NCBI RefSeq assembly: GCF_050908995.1
Contig: NC_135126.1
Location: 1,116,001-1,180,000, forward strand
Length of the DNA: 64,000 bases
Direction: 5' to 3'
Origin: Andrena cerasifolii
Taxonomy: Eukaryota; Arthropoda; Insecta; Hymenoptera; Andrenidae
The notes under the pieces were generated by a model. That model searched no databases, had not been told where the DNA came from, and saw nothing but the letters and a program-made list of their open reading frames with translations. Shown in pieces: positions 24,301 through 34,467 of the stretch. A program made the position numbers and the translations under genes. Each line of letters begins with the position of its first letter. Position 1 is the first letter of the stretch.

Positions 24301-25078
24301 TAAAACGTAACGTTTGAGAAAAATACTCCCCACGCTGAGGGGTGAAATACGGTATTATTGTAGATTCAGCCAAGAAAAAGAGAGGAAAAGGTGGGTGCTT
24401 GGTAATATCGGGCTTCATTAAAGAAGATTGCCTTTCCGTTTGCAAACTGACAAGGAATGTACCAAGCTGATTCGAAAGTCGTACTTCTGCCACAAGGAGA
24501 AAAAGAAAACGCGAGAAAGCTCGAGACTAATACGCAAAGGAAGCGGGTGGAAAGCAGTTGTATTTTCCCAGTGATATTTCTCGGATCACCAGGAACCCTT
24601 GAAATGCCTGGTCGTAATTAATATATCCAGGGCGTGACGTAATTGAAACGATGGAGCAAATTGTGAACTTTAATGTGGACATTACGGTGAAAAGTTAGCT
24701 TTCTCGGATTTCAGGTGCAAAAGCATGATATCATCCACTAATGAGAGCAAGGCGCGTTTGAAAATACAACAGGAGTAATGAGAGAAGACCTCGCCACGAA
24801 AATAGGAATACGTTATGATAACAATGAAATGAAGGAAACCAGGCTAGGCGGGAGATTAATCCGGTTTAATAAAAACGAGGTATTAATTTTCATTCGGTGG
24901 AGTCAGAATATCCAGGATAACTTTTCATATATTTGAATAACACGGTAACCGGGTAATATCACTTCCATTAGAAGAATAATAAATCTAAAATAACAAAACT
25001 TCTTCAATATCAAATCAGTTAAATACTCAGCAATAAGATGAATAAGCACTAAAATCCAATATTAATATATTATGTAAA
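21302..25078. other. Largest unbroken stretch without recognisable repeats in the first half
   Basis: About 3.8 kb. 22440-23180 is GC-rich. AT-rich blocks around 21900-22150 have many TAAT/ATTA cores (GATTAATCTAATCACC), compatible with homeodomain sites, which is inference only. No coding motif was recognised in the short frames. Confidence 0.45.
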
Positions 25079-25080
25079 TA

Positions 25081-25982
25081 AAGTACCCGGGATTTGTAAA
25101 TAAAACACAAAGTACTTATTTATTCATGAAAATTTATTATATCGCCTTTAAAATAGACCCCATCTGAGGCAACACACATACGCCAACGCTTCTTGCAGTT
25201 TTCAAAAGATTTTTCAAACGCTGAAGAAGGTATAGTCTTCAGTTGCTTCTGCGAAATCTCTTTTATGGCTTTAGTCGACTCAAAACGCCTTCTCTGAAGT
25301 GGTAATTTGAGTTTAGGAAATATAAAAATGTCACACGGGGCTATATCTGGTGAATACGGTGAGTTTCATAAAGGTAGAGTCACTAGAAACTCGCGAAATC
25401 ATCTCTTCAGCAACCACCTCTTTTTGCAAAAAATTAAGCTCTTTCGGCACAAGTCGCGCAGCGATGCGTTTCGTGTTCGAAACTTCAGTCAAAATGTTAT
25501 CCACAAACATGTGAGGCATGCCCGCGTCATGAGCCACCTCTCTAACACTCAAGCGACGATTTTCGATTAACATTTTCTTGATTTTTTCGATGTTTTCGTC
25601 GGTCGAAGCCGTTGACAGTCGGCCGGAACGCGGGAAGTCCTGAACATCTTCTCGGCCCTCGTTGAATGCCTTATACCATTCGTACGCTTACGTTTTTGAG
25701 AGGCACGACTCACCACAGGCTTTTTGTAACATTGCGGCATAAGAAATTTCGTTCAAAACGCAAAATTTTAGACAAATTCTTTGCTCAATAGCTTCTTCCA
25801 TTGTCAAAATCGCAGAACACACTTGAAGGTTATTGACATAAACAGCTGCTGTAAACACACTGGTTGATAGATCACGATCGAACTCAGCGTCACCACTGAG
25901 TACAGTGATGCCCACTTACATACAAAAAATTGTTTTAATATATACACCGAGGGACTTTTAGGTGATAAATTCCGGGTACTTT
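25081..25982 (-). mobile_element. Internally deleted mariner element
   Basis: Inverted ends AAGTACCCGGGATTTGTA on the left and, read inward, AAGTACCCGGAATTTATC on the right, next to TA at 25079-25080. TTTTA follows the right end, so the right duplication is blurred. It holds the N- and C-terminal parts of a mariner transposase on the minus strand but is only ~900 bp, against about 1.3 kb for intact family members. A 32-bp-unit foldback starts 22 bp downstream at 26005. Confidence 0.88.
25120..25801 (-). pseudogene. mariner transposase pseudogene lacking the catalytic core
   Basis: A translation start at 25801 opens with MEEAIEQRICLKFCV, followed by the N-terminal helix-turn-helix region (AYEWYKAFNEG, then the ENRRLSVREVAHDAG helix pair, then RLVPKELNFLQK). 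In-frame TAA at about 25687 interrupts it between SCLSKT and AYEWYKAF. After SSDSTFMK the frame jumps to YSPDIAPCDIFIFPKLKLPL, which is the region of the third catalytic aspartate. It ends in RRFESTKAIKEI and CVASDGVYFKGD, with stop at 25120. The segment that should carry the first two aspartates of the DD34D triad is deleted, and the C-terminal part is in another frame. It cannot encode an active transposase. Confidence 0.9.
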
Positions 25983-26004
25983 TTACACAAGTATCGTACT
26001 GGTA

Positions 26005-26539
26005 TAGTAAAGAGAGTTCTAAACAAAATTTGAGTTTTGCGTTCAATATACGTTCAGAGTGTTACGATAGACGTTCAACACACGTCCCGAGTGGTGCGAT
26101 AGAAGTTCAATACACGTTCAAAGTGGTACGATAGACGTTTAATACATGTTCAGAGTGGTACTGGCGCCATAGGTGTATTGAACGTCTATCGTACCACTTT
26201 GAACATGTATTGAACGTCTATCGTACCACTCTGAACGTGCATTGAATGTCTATCGTACCACTCTGAACGTGTATTGGACATCTATCGTACCACTCCGAAC
26301 ATGTATTGAAAGTCTATCGTACTACTCCGAACGTGTATTGAACGTCTATCGTACCACTCCGAACGCGTATTGAACGACTATCGTACCACTTGGAACGTAT
26401 ATTGAACGTCTATCGTACCACTCTGAACGTGTATTGAACGTCTATCGTACCACTCTGAACGTGTATTGAACGTCTATCGTATCACTCTGAACGTGTACTG
26501 AACGCAAAACTCAAATTTGGGATAGAATTCTCTTTACTA
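26005..26539. mobile_element. Foldback made of inverted 32-bp tandem units, copy 1
   Basis: Ends TAGTAAAGAGAGTTCTA and its near inverse, with AATTTGAGTTTTGCGTTCAA and its inverse just inside. The left ~125 bp hold diverged tandem units in one orientation. From 26172 onward about ten units lie in the opposite orientation; each is 32 bp, with TATTGAACGTCTATCGTACC and ACTCTGAACGTG. The turn-around is TACTGGCGCCATAGG at about 26160-26175. TA precedes the left end (26003-26004). The CAGT-like terminus seen in the other copy suggests a Tc1/mariner-type mobiliser. Confidence 0.85.
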
Positions 26540-28142
26540 CATTACTTACCTCCTATCCAAAGAGTGGAAACTGGAGCAAAAGGTAATCTAAAGTTACAGA
26601 CTAATATTATTGAAAATCTTTAACAAACAATTACTTAATTACGCATTTGATAATTTCTGCCATTTATATAAATAACCTTTATGTAGTTCATCATCATTTT
26701 ACGCCACTCATATATCCCCAAGTCCTGTAACACTAAGTTCCTTAAGATTCCCAGTAGTGGAGGTCAACGATTAGCCCGAGAGTAGTCTGGCGTCAGGATA
26801 CAACGCGCTCCCCTCGCCCTATAATGTCATAGGCGGGCAAAATTGCACTTTTTCTTCTCCCTGGGAATGCGAGGGTCGCCTAAAGCGGCTGCTTGGGAAG
26901 AAATACGGGTCCTTGTTTTGGCGATGATAAAATCTAAAGCCATCATCCCCCCAGGAAAAGACTGGCGGTCGAACGACGCGCACACCGGCAATCTTATCTA
27001 AATGAACTGCCGTGTCCTAACTTCGTACGTACTTTTGGTAAACGATCGAACGACCCAAGAAACGTTCCTTTCCCCCCGGGAGAAAGTATAATTGGACAAG
27101 AAGCTAAAACTCGAAGATTGGTCTAAGCCCGCCTCCTTTGTCGGGGAATTTTCGGAGATCTTGGCAGATCTCCACGCGGACCTTTTGTTACCGTCCACTT
27201 TTTCCGAATGGGATCGTTGCTCGGTTAATAAATATCAAATGTCCTCGAGGTCGCGTCGATATCTTATCGCTGCTGGCGTTAAGCTTGATTGGGCGGGATT
27301 TAGTAAACTGTACCTACTTTTAATTAGAACGTTAGATGGCAGTCATTTCCTAAATCTCTGTTCTTCGCTGCAATGTTAAATCGTACGAACTTTAACAAAT
27401 TTTCTTTTACAGCTTATAGAAGATTACCATGTCACTATTTTATACTGTTTTGAAATCTTCGCGTTCACTCTGTTTGCTCTTCCAAGCTTCTTGGAACCGA
27501 CTAATACTCTGTGATATATGAATTTCCATGGAAAGCAATTCCTATCCCATTTTCCTCTTCACTTTTCCTCATAAATCCAGCCAGAGAAATGCCTGATACT
27601 TTGAGGATCTCTACCTTGTTTGGTTCGCGGGTGGAATACACGCTATTTCCTTGCACATGTGGCTCGTGCATGTCACACGGGTTGCATTGTGTCCCCGATG
27701 TTTACTAAAGAGTGGAAACTGAACGAAATACCGACTCTACGGTTTGCGTATCAACGAATTGCCCCAAGATCAAAACCGTCTGAAATATTACCCGCCAAAG
27801 AGTTTAAGGTGATTCTGCGAACCTTTCAGCTTTGTGCCTCACCAGTATTTCCCATCGACTGGCATGCGAAACAATCTATGAAATTAATCATCTCACCGTT
27901 GCATTGCATTGGAAACCATTGCGCTTTGGCTCCTTTTTCAGAACCCTTCGTAGAATTAAAGATCTGTATAAAAACAGAAAAGAGGACAATTTCTTATCTC
28001 CTATCTGTTGATATGAGGTCGCAAACTCCTATGTCTGACAAAATCTTTGGTATAAAATATTTATAACGATGGTCACCACAAATCCCTGAGGTTTCAAACT
28101 TTCCGTCCATTATCTGCCAGGAATTTTGGAACATATTGTACA
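26540..28142. other. Unique-looking DNA
   Basis: No recognisable repeat. The plus frame 27620-28066 (148 aa) has no recognisable motif and is considered chance. Confidence 0.4.
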
Positions 28143-28143
28143 T

Positions 28144-28188
<45 letters not shown>

Positions 28189-28640
28189 CTTTATTGCCCC
28201 AATAAATTATACTAGATTAGTACACATTTGGTCTTTTTTATTTCCTTTTTGTGGCGCAATGAGCGGGATTCAGCAAAATGCTGTTTTAAAATCCTACCCT
28301 GTTATTCTATTAAATAATTAACCTACAATTTACAAGTACATTACAGATTCGCGCTCTTGATATACAACGAGGCTACTTGTCAGAAGTTTCTTTTTTATTT
28401 AATTACCCTAATATTCCCTGGCAGCGCATTGTGATACTGCGTGGCCGCGAACGTAAATGCACCCTGGAATTTTGCTGACTGATAGGGGTGAATCGCCAGT
28501 TTAGATATACAATATCCGTACATACGTTGGCCAATTCTACTCGAGAAAATCTCCATCAATCCTCCCTCGTAATCGTTCTGGCATCGGAGCCCAGCCACGT
28601 TGACAAACACGACCCGGTCGACCGCCGGCACGGTTTGTTC
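28143..28640 (-). mobile_element. 5'-truncated LINE tail ending in (ATT)n
   Basis: On the minus strand, frame 28631-28395 ends with SAKFQGAFTFAATQYHNALP followed by GNIRVIK. The FxxAxxxxNALPxxIR pattern is typical of the extreme C-terminus of non-LTR retrotransposon ORF2. A 3' UTR follows with GGCAATAAAG, which runs straight into a (TTA)n microsatellite (plus-strand TAA repeats 28144-28188). AATAAAG plus short-unit repeats is a common LINE 3' end. No upstream RT homology is visible, so this is a 5'-truncated insertion. The clade is not determinable from this piece. Confidence 0.62.
28144..28190. repeat. (TAA)n microsatellite
   Basis: About 15 perfect TAA units. They form the 3' tail of the truncated LINE just described, so they are likely retrotransposition-derived and not an independent microsatellite. 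Confidence 0.9.
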
Positions 28641-29287
28641 TTCATATTTTCAGGGCGCACCGAAATGATACTTCTCCGTCCATCAATCCGTCGTAAAGTA
28701 AATCCTCTCGAGAATCACGTATCACGAGACGGATTTATTCCCTAGCCGTAGGAGGAGAGCGAGGTAAGGCGGCGAGTGAGAATATCGGATTTACGTACTG
28801 TTCTGCTTGCCATCTGCACCACCCTTCACCCCCCGCACCTTCCTCTCTCGTTCTAGCGTGTTTACGCTGCACAGGCTGTTCCCTTTCGTCGCGTTTAAAA
28901 TGCGATTTCTACCTCTCGCGTCGACTTTGCACGGCTGACTTGCGGCGGGCATTATTTCCTTATTCCCGTCTCGCGCCCCAACCCGAGGATTTCTAATTTC
29001 TCACTGTCGATTCTTTTGTTTCTTTGCCTACCCCCGAGTAGTTTTTAATACTTCAGCCCACGCCTCGGACCCGTACACGCCTTTTGTTGGAAATTTCTCA
29101 GCGTTTCATTTCGACCCGCGACAGGGGCTCGGCCGTTATCAGAAACGGGAGAATTCAGTCGAACAAACATGATGGATAGCGATTCGCTCGACTAAACGAT
29201 TGTACAAATCAACTGTATCCTAAGTAGGTAATTATTCAAGCAACATTTTTAGCAGGACCTATTTATACTGAAATGTAATTTATTTGC
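28641..29287. other. CpG-rich unique DNA
   Basis: No gene or repeat recognised. The GC-rich block 28740-29160 has no long frame with a domain. Confidence 0.45.
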
Positions 29288-29509
29288 TTTTTTTTTAGCA
29301 TTTCATGCCTCAGGGCTTACATCTGCATTACAATGAGAGTACTACGTGACAGTAGTGAATTCTTATATTAGCTTTAGAACAATTCGATGTGTATGTGCAT
29401 GCATAGGTGAAGTGTAACTTATGTTAGACCGATTTATTACATTTTTTAAGATAAGTAAAAATATGCCTACAATCTGGCGGGGTGTTTGAGTTGATAATGA
29501 GGCTCTCTA

Positions 29510-30351
29510 TTAGGGTAGTTGGCATTTCAGATCAATCAGTTTCTTGATTAAGACTTCCCTTTGTCTGTTGTACAGGGAGCACTGCCATAATGTGTGGTTC
29601 AAATCTTCTAGTCCCTGTGTGCATTCACATACTGGATTGACGTTACTACCTATTCTAGCAATAAAGGCTGCCAGACTGTAGTGATCGGCTCTACATCTAT
29701 TAAACGTGGCTATAAATTCGCGAGAAGAGTTACATTTTGCGAACCATGTCACAGAGGACGGGCTGAAAAACAATTCAAAATATTTTTTGCCTTTAACTAG
29801 ACCTTGTTCAGAAAGTAGGCGGTGGTTTTCGGCTTTTGAGATCATTTTAGAGTGAGAAAACGAATCAGAAAACGGTATGTAAAGAGATTCAGGCTGTAGA
29901 CCGCCTCGTTACCAATTATCCCAATGCGTGAAGGGATCCAAACGAACTTTATTAGTGCCTCGGGGTTATTTGCCAGAATTTCTCGGTGCATGTTTTTAAT
30001 ATCTACGACATAATTATTAATTGTGACATTTATTTTCGTTATTTGCAAGCTTTGTAGTCCACTCAGAGAGTCGGAAAAGATGAGAAAGTTTTGGTTAAGG
30101 TTCTGTCCAGAAATATATATGGCATCAAAGAGGGCAATACATTCAGCTGCGTAAACGGAGGCATCCTTAACAATCACCCTCTTTATTTCTATATTAAGAG
30201 CTGGACTAATACAGACCGAGCCGACGTAGGAGTCAGTAGTTTTACTGCCGTCTGTATATATAGCATGGGCGTCATGTAGTGAAAGATAGTGTAGCATCAC
30301 TTTGTTAGGATCATTCGAATCTTTAAGCTTGAACCTACGCCGACTCTCCAC
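29510..30351 (-). pseudogene. LINE ORF2 C-terminus: RNase H domain and terminal Cys-His motif
   Basis: The minus frame 30351-29842 shows RNase H blocks in order: AIYTDGSKT (first catalytic Asp), VYAAECIALFDAI (Glu), FLIFSDSLSGLQSL (Asp) and IKFVWIPSRIGIIGNEA (the conserved histidine of HxGIxGNE is replaced by R). After NEA a frameshift moves the reading to PESLYIPFSDSFSHSK and into frame 29845-29510. That part has NRCRADHYSLAAFIARIG and CECTQGLEDLNHTLWQC, the usual terminal CxC...HxxxxC motif of RNase-H-bearing LINEs. The stop is at 29510. No RT motif is found upstream. Confidence 0.82.
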
Positions 30352-30738
30352 GGTCCCTGTCTTCCGAACTCCTCATAAATGGACGCCGCACCTATGGGCC
30401 TCATCGCACACCATAGGCCCCTGCCTAAATGCCGCCGCCGGTTGCCTACTACTACAGTTCGGCCATACCTGACACATATGCGCCGCCCTCGGCCATAATC
30501 CAAGAGGCACGCTTAAGAGGTCAGGATCCCACTTCTGAAACTGTAGGAGTCGGAAAAAAGCCACGGCGCCGGGAATCGAACCCGAGCCGTCCGCGTGCTG
30601 ATCAGTCGCGTTTGCCACCACGGGCTACGCCGACTCTCTCCACGGTTCCTGTCTTCCGAACTCTTCATAAGTGGACGCCACCTATGGGCCTCATCGCACA
30701 CCATAGGCCGTTGCCTAAATGCCGGTTGCCTACTGCAC
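30335..30738 (-). mobile_element. tRNA-derived SINE, one full and one truncated copy head to tail
   Basis: On the minus strand a tRNA-like head (about 30633-30565) has GCGTAGCCCGTGGTGGC (A-box region) and GGGTTCGATTCC (B box), giving internal RNA polymerase III promoter elements. The body follows with CAGTTTCAGAAGTGGGATCC and GGGCCTATGGTGTGCGATGA, ending near 30335 with GTGGAGAGTCGGCGTAG. Upstream of the head (30738-30634) a second copy of the last ~110 bp is present: GGCCTATGGTGTGCGATGAG, then AGTCGGCGTAG merging directly into the head. The 3' end repeats the head's GTCGGCGTAG, so the copies form a tandem. It lies where the LINE lost its RT domain. Confidence 0.8.
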
Positions 30739-30739
30739 A

Positions 30740-31130
30740 TTGGCGTTTATATCGGGAACAATATTTGTTGTAGAGAAAAGAAGATCTATGTTGGAATGAA
30801 AATTTCTGTGAAAGTCAGAGCGAGTAATGGAGTTATAATTATGTAAAAATAAATCGTGCTCGTCTACACTTTTTAGCAATCTTTCGCCATTAGCTCCCGA
30901 GTTTACGCAGTTCCAAGCTACATTGTGGGCGTTAAAATCACCAACTAGGAGATAGAACTTGGCCCGGGGTTCTGTAGCACACTATGATATCAAGCGGGGG
31001 GTTGGTATTGGTTAATCTGATACCGCATAATTCTACGGATTGATCAGGGTATTTATGTTACTTATTTCGAAATAAGCTATATCTTGTATTAGAATGAGGG
31101 TGCCACTGTCTCTAGAGTTATTTCTGTTCT
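30740..31130 (-). pseudogene. LINE apurinic-type endonuclease fragment
   Basis: The minus-strand translation gives SGTLILIQDIAYFE, then LTNTNPPLDIIVCYRTPG, then in another register LLVGDFNAHNVAW, GERLLKSVDEHDLFLHN and SNIDLLFSTTNI. GDFNAHN and SxxDLxF are the diagnostic late motifs of the LINE APE-like endonuclease. The N-terminal half is missing, and frameshifts and stops separate the blocks. It ends at the SINE insertion. Confidence 0.75.
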
Positions 31131-31189
31131 TTTTATATGGTCCAAAACCAGATGCAAAATGTGCGTAGAGAGAGGAGAAGAAAACATTA

Positions 31190-31381
31190 TTAACTTCGTT
31201 TAGTCGTTACACTATCGTCAGTAAAATTAGAGTCGTCACTTGAAAGGTCGAACGCCTTTTCTTCAGGGGATTTAAGAATTTTTCTGATCCGCGCAATTCT
31301 ACTTTTAATGCAACGATCATTTGGGTATTTATATATGTCTGTCAACATGTTGTCCAAAGCCGCCATGTCATTTGTGTTCAT
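31190..31381 (-). pseudogene. Probable C-terminal piece of LINE ORF1
   Basis: The 63-residue frame MNTNDMAALDNMLTD... has a charged helix-like centre (CIKSRIARIRKILKSPEEK) and a Ser/Asp-rich tail ending at a stop just before the endonuclease remnant. Position and composition suit the end of ORF1, separated from the knuckle-bearing part by an inserted repeat. This is an inference from location; no motif is decisive. Confidence 0.45.
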
Positions 31382-31751
31382 TTGTGCGATTTCGATAATG
31401 TTAGATTTGCCGTGTGTACTTAGATACTATGAAACCTAGGAGCTTATCATAAGAAATCGGATATCTATTTACACTTGTAGTTAGGTAAACTTTTGCCGGT
31501 TCAAGCTGCCGTACAATCGTACACTGCCAACGTTATGTAATTGTGTCTTTTCACACCTATGAGTGATGGATTATTTACCACATAAGCAATAACGGTGGTA
31601 TCAGGGCAATATTGTTGTGAGTCTTTGGAGTTTCGTCATTTCAATTTATTTCATAATCTTTAACGGTCACCGCTCTGGCATCGTTAGGCCGCACTCTGGT
31701 TTACCATCTAGATGTTCTTGCCTTGTGTCCACTGTTTACCTCAGTCACCGG

Positions 31752-31977
31752 TTAACCGACTCGTGCGTCGCACGTTCCCAGCAATGATCGTAATATTTGT
31801 TTAAAATAAATTTTTTGTATAAAAGCGTACGCAGTATTTTTTTTCCTTTTATCTCTAACTTTCCTAGAAAATGGTCATAATCATTGACCAAAACGTTGGA
31901 ATTTGGTAAAAATTCTAAAAATTTCAAAATAGCTTTTATTTAATTATTTAATAGACCGAACCAGTGCGCCGAAATCA
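31752..31977 (+). repeat. Unidentified dispersed repeat, copy 1 (inside LINE ORF1)
   Basis: About 225 bp homologous to 61371-61556. Shared blocks are AACCGACTCGTGCGTCGCAC, TACGCAGTAT, a short hairpin GGTC...GACC followed by AAACGTTGG, AATAGCTTTTATT, and GTGCGCCGAAATCAT. It interrupts the LINE between the ORF1 knuckle part and the ORF1 tail. Family unknown. The GACC(G/A)AAACGT(C/T)GG motif is often seen near the ends of retroelements, which is recollection, not proof. Confidence 0.6.
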
Positions 31978-32022
31978 TCTCTTCTAATTAGAACAATTTT
32001 TACGGTCGAACTTCAAATTATA

Positions 32023-32844
32023 TTATTTAATATCAATCGTACTTACAGAATGTTCTTTATTTTTCTTTGATTTACTGGATTTTCCAATGTTACCGCGTTG
32101 CATTTGCATTTCAGAGCTCATGCTCTCCTCTTGGTTCGAAGGCGTATCCGTGGAGTTAGAAAGAGGTCTCTTGATAACAGGAGTTGCCCGTGGGGGTGGA
32201 AATTCACTATTCGCTGGACATACGATGCTTTTGTCGGTTGTTGCAAAATTATTGATGGGAATAACGTTCTCAATTTCTCTAATATCCGGCTGTATATCTG
32301 CAGACTGTAGAGTAGGATTTAGTTCGAAGTTTTTGCAGTATTTTGCAAGATGACCTTCTTCCTCACAGTAGAGGCACGTTAATTTATCAGCCGAAAAATA
32401 AATCCAGTAGTTGACGTTTTGGTAAGAGATTTGCATGTGATGGGGAATCTTCGGAATGTCATCAGGATTCACGTACATTTGTTTTCTAAAGCTCGGTATG
32501 TGTCCCAGTTCAGGAATGTAAATACCAGCCCTAACGGAGGTTATTTAAGAAACAGGTGTAATATCCAGTTTTTTAAGTTCATTTTCGATAATTGAGTTCG
32601 GGATGCATGGTTGAACGTTGGATATAATAATTCGTTTGGGTTTTGAGATAAGGAGCAATAAGTTTGTCCGCGAGCTCCTTGCTGCTTAAGCAGAAACATA
32701 TTCTTCCGTGCGGGGCACACAATGAATATCTTTTGGATTTATTATTTCAGCTAACGCTCCTGTGTAGTCCTGTGCTGTGAGACCTTCCATGGAGTCAAGA
32801 ATAATGGCTTGTTCACGAGTCGGAACTCTTTCTTGCTGGACCAT
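32023..32844 (-). pseudogene. LINE ORF1 (gag-like) with CCHC zinc knuckle
   Basis: It starts at 32844 with MVQQERVPTREQAIILDSME and continues as GLTAQDYTGALAEIINPKDI. After a frameshift come RICFCLSSKELADKL and KRIIISNVQPCIPNSIIENE; after a stop and shift, RAGIYIPELGHIPSFRKQ; then the intact frame 32478-32023. That frame carries LTCLYCEEEGHLAKYC, a CX2CX4HX4C knuckle, then a Pro/Ser/Lys-rich tail. Such ORF1 proteins bind the LINE RNA. At least two frameshifts and one stop make it non-functional. Confidence 0.8.
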
Positions 32845-32919
32845 ACTTGAAAATAAAACTTTAGTAGATGGCTTCGTTTTATAGTTGTCGTTGCGTCCAC
32901 TGTGTTAATGGAATGCACG

Positions 32920-33279
32920 TGTCCCTGCAGTCAGAGACACGATGCGGGGCCTCTAAGAGGTTGTAAGTAAAGCAATAAGAGACTTATCGCAATAATGGTG
33001 TTTTAATTTAGATTTCACTATGCGCGAAAGACTAATTCGCAAGATACAACACGAGTCGAACCATACGAACACTCGCGGAACGGTGCTTGTAAACGCGTCC
33101 TCACTCCACGACGGTCACTTTGCGAATTGATATGTTATTTACTTTAGTCCTAGTGAAGACATGTACTGTTACTTGATTTGCGATTAATAAATCTTTTGGA
33201 TCTTTAAGGCGTTTCTTAGAATTATTATTTATGTCAATGTTGCTGTCGACGCGCCAATTGGTCACCCTTTGTCGGGACA
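32920..33279 (+). mobile_element. Possible solo LTR (TGTCCC...GGGACA)
   Basis: The 360-bp segment opens TGTCCC and closes GGGACA, the inverted TG/CA termini of an LTR. It has an AATAAA at about 33186. The flanking 5-mers GCACG and CCCTG do not match, so no target duplication supports it. It abuts the 5' side of the decayed LINE. Part of the right end also resembles a CAGGGTGTCC MITE terminus in reverse, so a MITE fragment is the alternative. Confidence 0.35.
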
Positions 33280-33325
33280 CCCTGTAACAGGGACAGGGCT
33301 GTAAAATTTATTACGGCAGGCAGTA

Positions 33326-33839
33326 TAGTGCCTATCCGAGATATAATGACTTAGGTGTGAAGTCCCTCAGCAGGGCCTTACCCGACACCCAGCTGGACTC
33401 TTGCAGGATTCTATTTAGAGAAGACCAGGACAAACCCGGGGCCCTAACAGAAAATAAAACAGAAATTGAAGATACGGTTTATCATTATTAAAAGACATCA
33501 ATTAAGCTTTGATTAATTATTATATTGATTCATAAATTCTCCACTACTGTTCTAATGCAGTACATATACCTTACTAAAATATATTTGTATTTAATATGCG
33601 ACAAATTTTAATAGCCAGTAGCAAAGCTTAATTGATGTCTTTTAATAATGATAAACCGTATCTTCAATTTCTGTTTTATTTTCTTTTACGGCCCCGGTTT
33701 TGTCCTGGTCGTCTCTAAATACAGTCCTGCAAGAGGTAGTAAGGGGGCACACGTTTAGCGGCCAGTTCCCAGCAGGGTGTCGGGTAAGACCCCGCTGAAG
33801 GACTTCACACCTAAGTCACTATATCTTGGATAGGCACTA
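33326..33839. mobile_element. TA-flanked MITE with long terminal inverted repeats (copy 2)
   Basis: 514 bp, the same family as 722-1243. It has ACTTAGGTGTGAAGT near both ends, CAGGACAAACC / GGTTTTGTCCTG, and an internal ATAATGATAAACCGTATCTT shared with copy 1. Flanked by TA at 33324-33325 and 33840-33841. The left arm has lost about 40 bp around the region corresponding to GAGCCGCTAAACATG in copy 1, so the arms are unequal. Confidence 0.86.
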
Positions 33840-33874
33840 TACTTGAGCCCTAGCCTGGGCGTCTGCGTCACAGA

Positions 33875-34204
33875 TGTTTACATCTCAGGGTTAGGCCCAA
33901 ATTTTCGTCGACTATTAGATGGGACCTGACCTTGAGTATTGCCAGGTGCACGTTAGGGGAAAGTCGAGTTGTATTCGCCGGCGACATTTTCCCGCTACGG
34001 TCTTGCTTCACCCACTGTTTTCAGGCGACCAATAGCAACCGTGATTTTCTCACCTGGTTTTCGTTAACAGCCAATGATTGGGCTTTGTAGTTTTCTTGGG
34101 TAAAGTATGTACGCCTCGCAGGCAGATAGGAACTAGCTTTCAATATAAACGCAATACGTTCACTAGAGTTAGACTTGTATACAATTATTTTCCCTTATAC
34201 AACA
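33875..34204 (+). promoter_or_regulatory. Promoter-like segment, possibly a solo LTR
   Basis: Two CCAAT-type boxes (CGACCAATAG at about 34027, AGCCAATGATTGG at about 34069), a TATA-like CAATATAAACGC at about 34141 and an initiator-like TTCACTAGA about 20 bp further on are spaced as in a polymerase II promoter. The segment is bounded by TGTT and AACA with flanks ACAGA / AGAGA (four of five matching), so it may be a solo LTR. No adjacent gene explains it. Confidence 0.3.
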
Positions 34205-34282
34205 AGAGAGATGGTCCTTCGAGTGAAGCTCTATAGTCGGCACATCATGTGCAAAATCTAACAACACCCGAACGATCTGAAT

Positions 34283-34459
34283 CAGCGCTGTCCAAGTTCG
34301 CTCCCGCGGGAGCTTGGGGTTCTCCCACTCTCGTCCGCGTTGTCAGGGATAGCCTTCTTAGCGTCGCGCGGTCTCCTTGACAACGGAAGGCACGCTGTGC
34401 GAGAGAAAGATTGGAAGGGGAAACAGGCGCGTGAGGGGCCCCTACGCTGGACAGCGCTG
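34283..34459. mobile_element. hAT-type MITE, CAGCGCTGTCCA termini
   Basis: 177 bp with inverted ends CAGCGCTGTCC / GGACAGCGCTG and an exact 8-bp duplication ATCTGAAT (34275-34282 and 34460-34467). The interior is GC-rich (GCTCCCGCGGGAGC palindrome at about 34301) and non-coding. The 8-bp duplication and CAGxG-type start are characteristic of hAT. Confidence 0.9.
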
Positions 34460-34467
34460 ATCTGAAT

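Larger units (their letters stand above)
29288..32919 (-). mobile_element. Decayed I-group LINE, RT region deleted
   Basis: A minus-strand non-LTR retrotransposon: ORF1 with a CCHC knuckle (32023-32844), an ORF1 tail (31190-31381), an endonuclease fragment (30740-31130), an RNase H domain and terminal zinc-like motif (29510-30351), a 3' UTR and an A9 tail at 29288-29296. The reverse transcriptase and the N-terminal endonuclease are missing. A tandem SINE (30335-30738) sits at the RT deletion and another repeat (about 31620-31990) splits ORF1. An own RNase H plus CCHC ORF1 is typical of the I, LOA and R1 groups. Dead by several frameshifts and stops. Confidence 0.8.

Noticed and set aside
26040..26510. 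CRISPR-like regular 32-bp repeats
   Set aside because: Units are directly adjacent without spacers, face each other in two orientations, and are bounded by transposon ends in eukaryotic DNA.
30563..30633. tRNA gene
   Set aside because: A and B boxes are present, but the acceptor stem pairs poorly and the sequence continues into a repeated SINE body.
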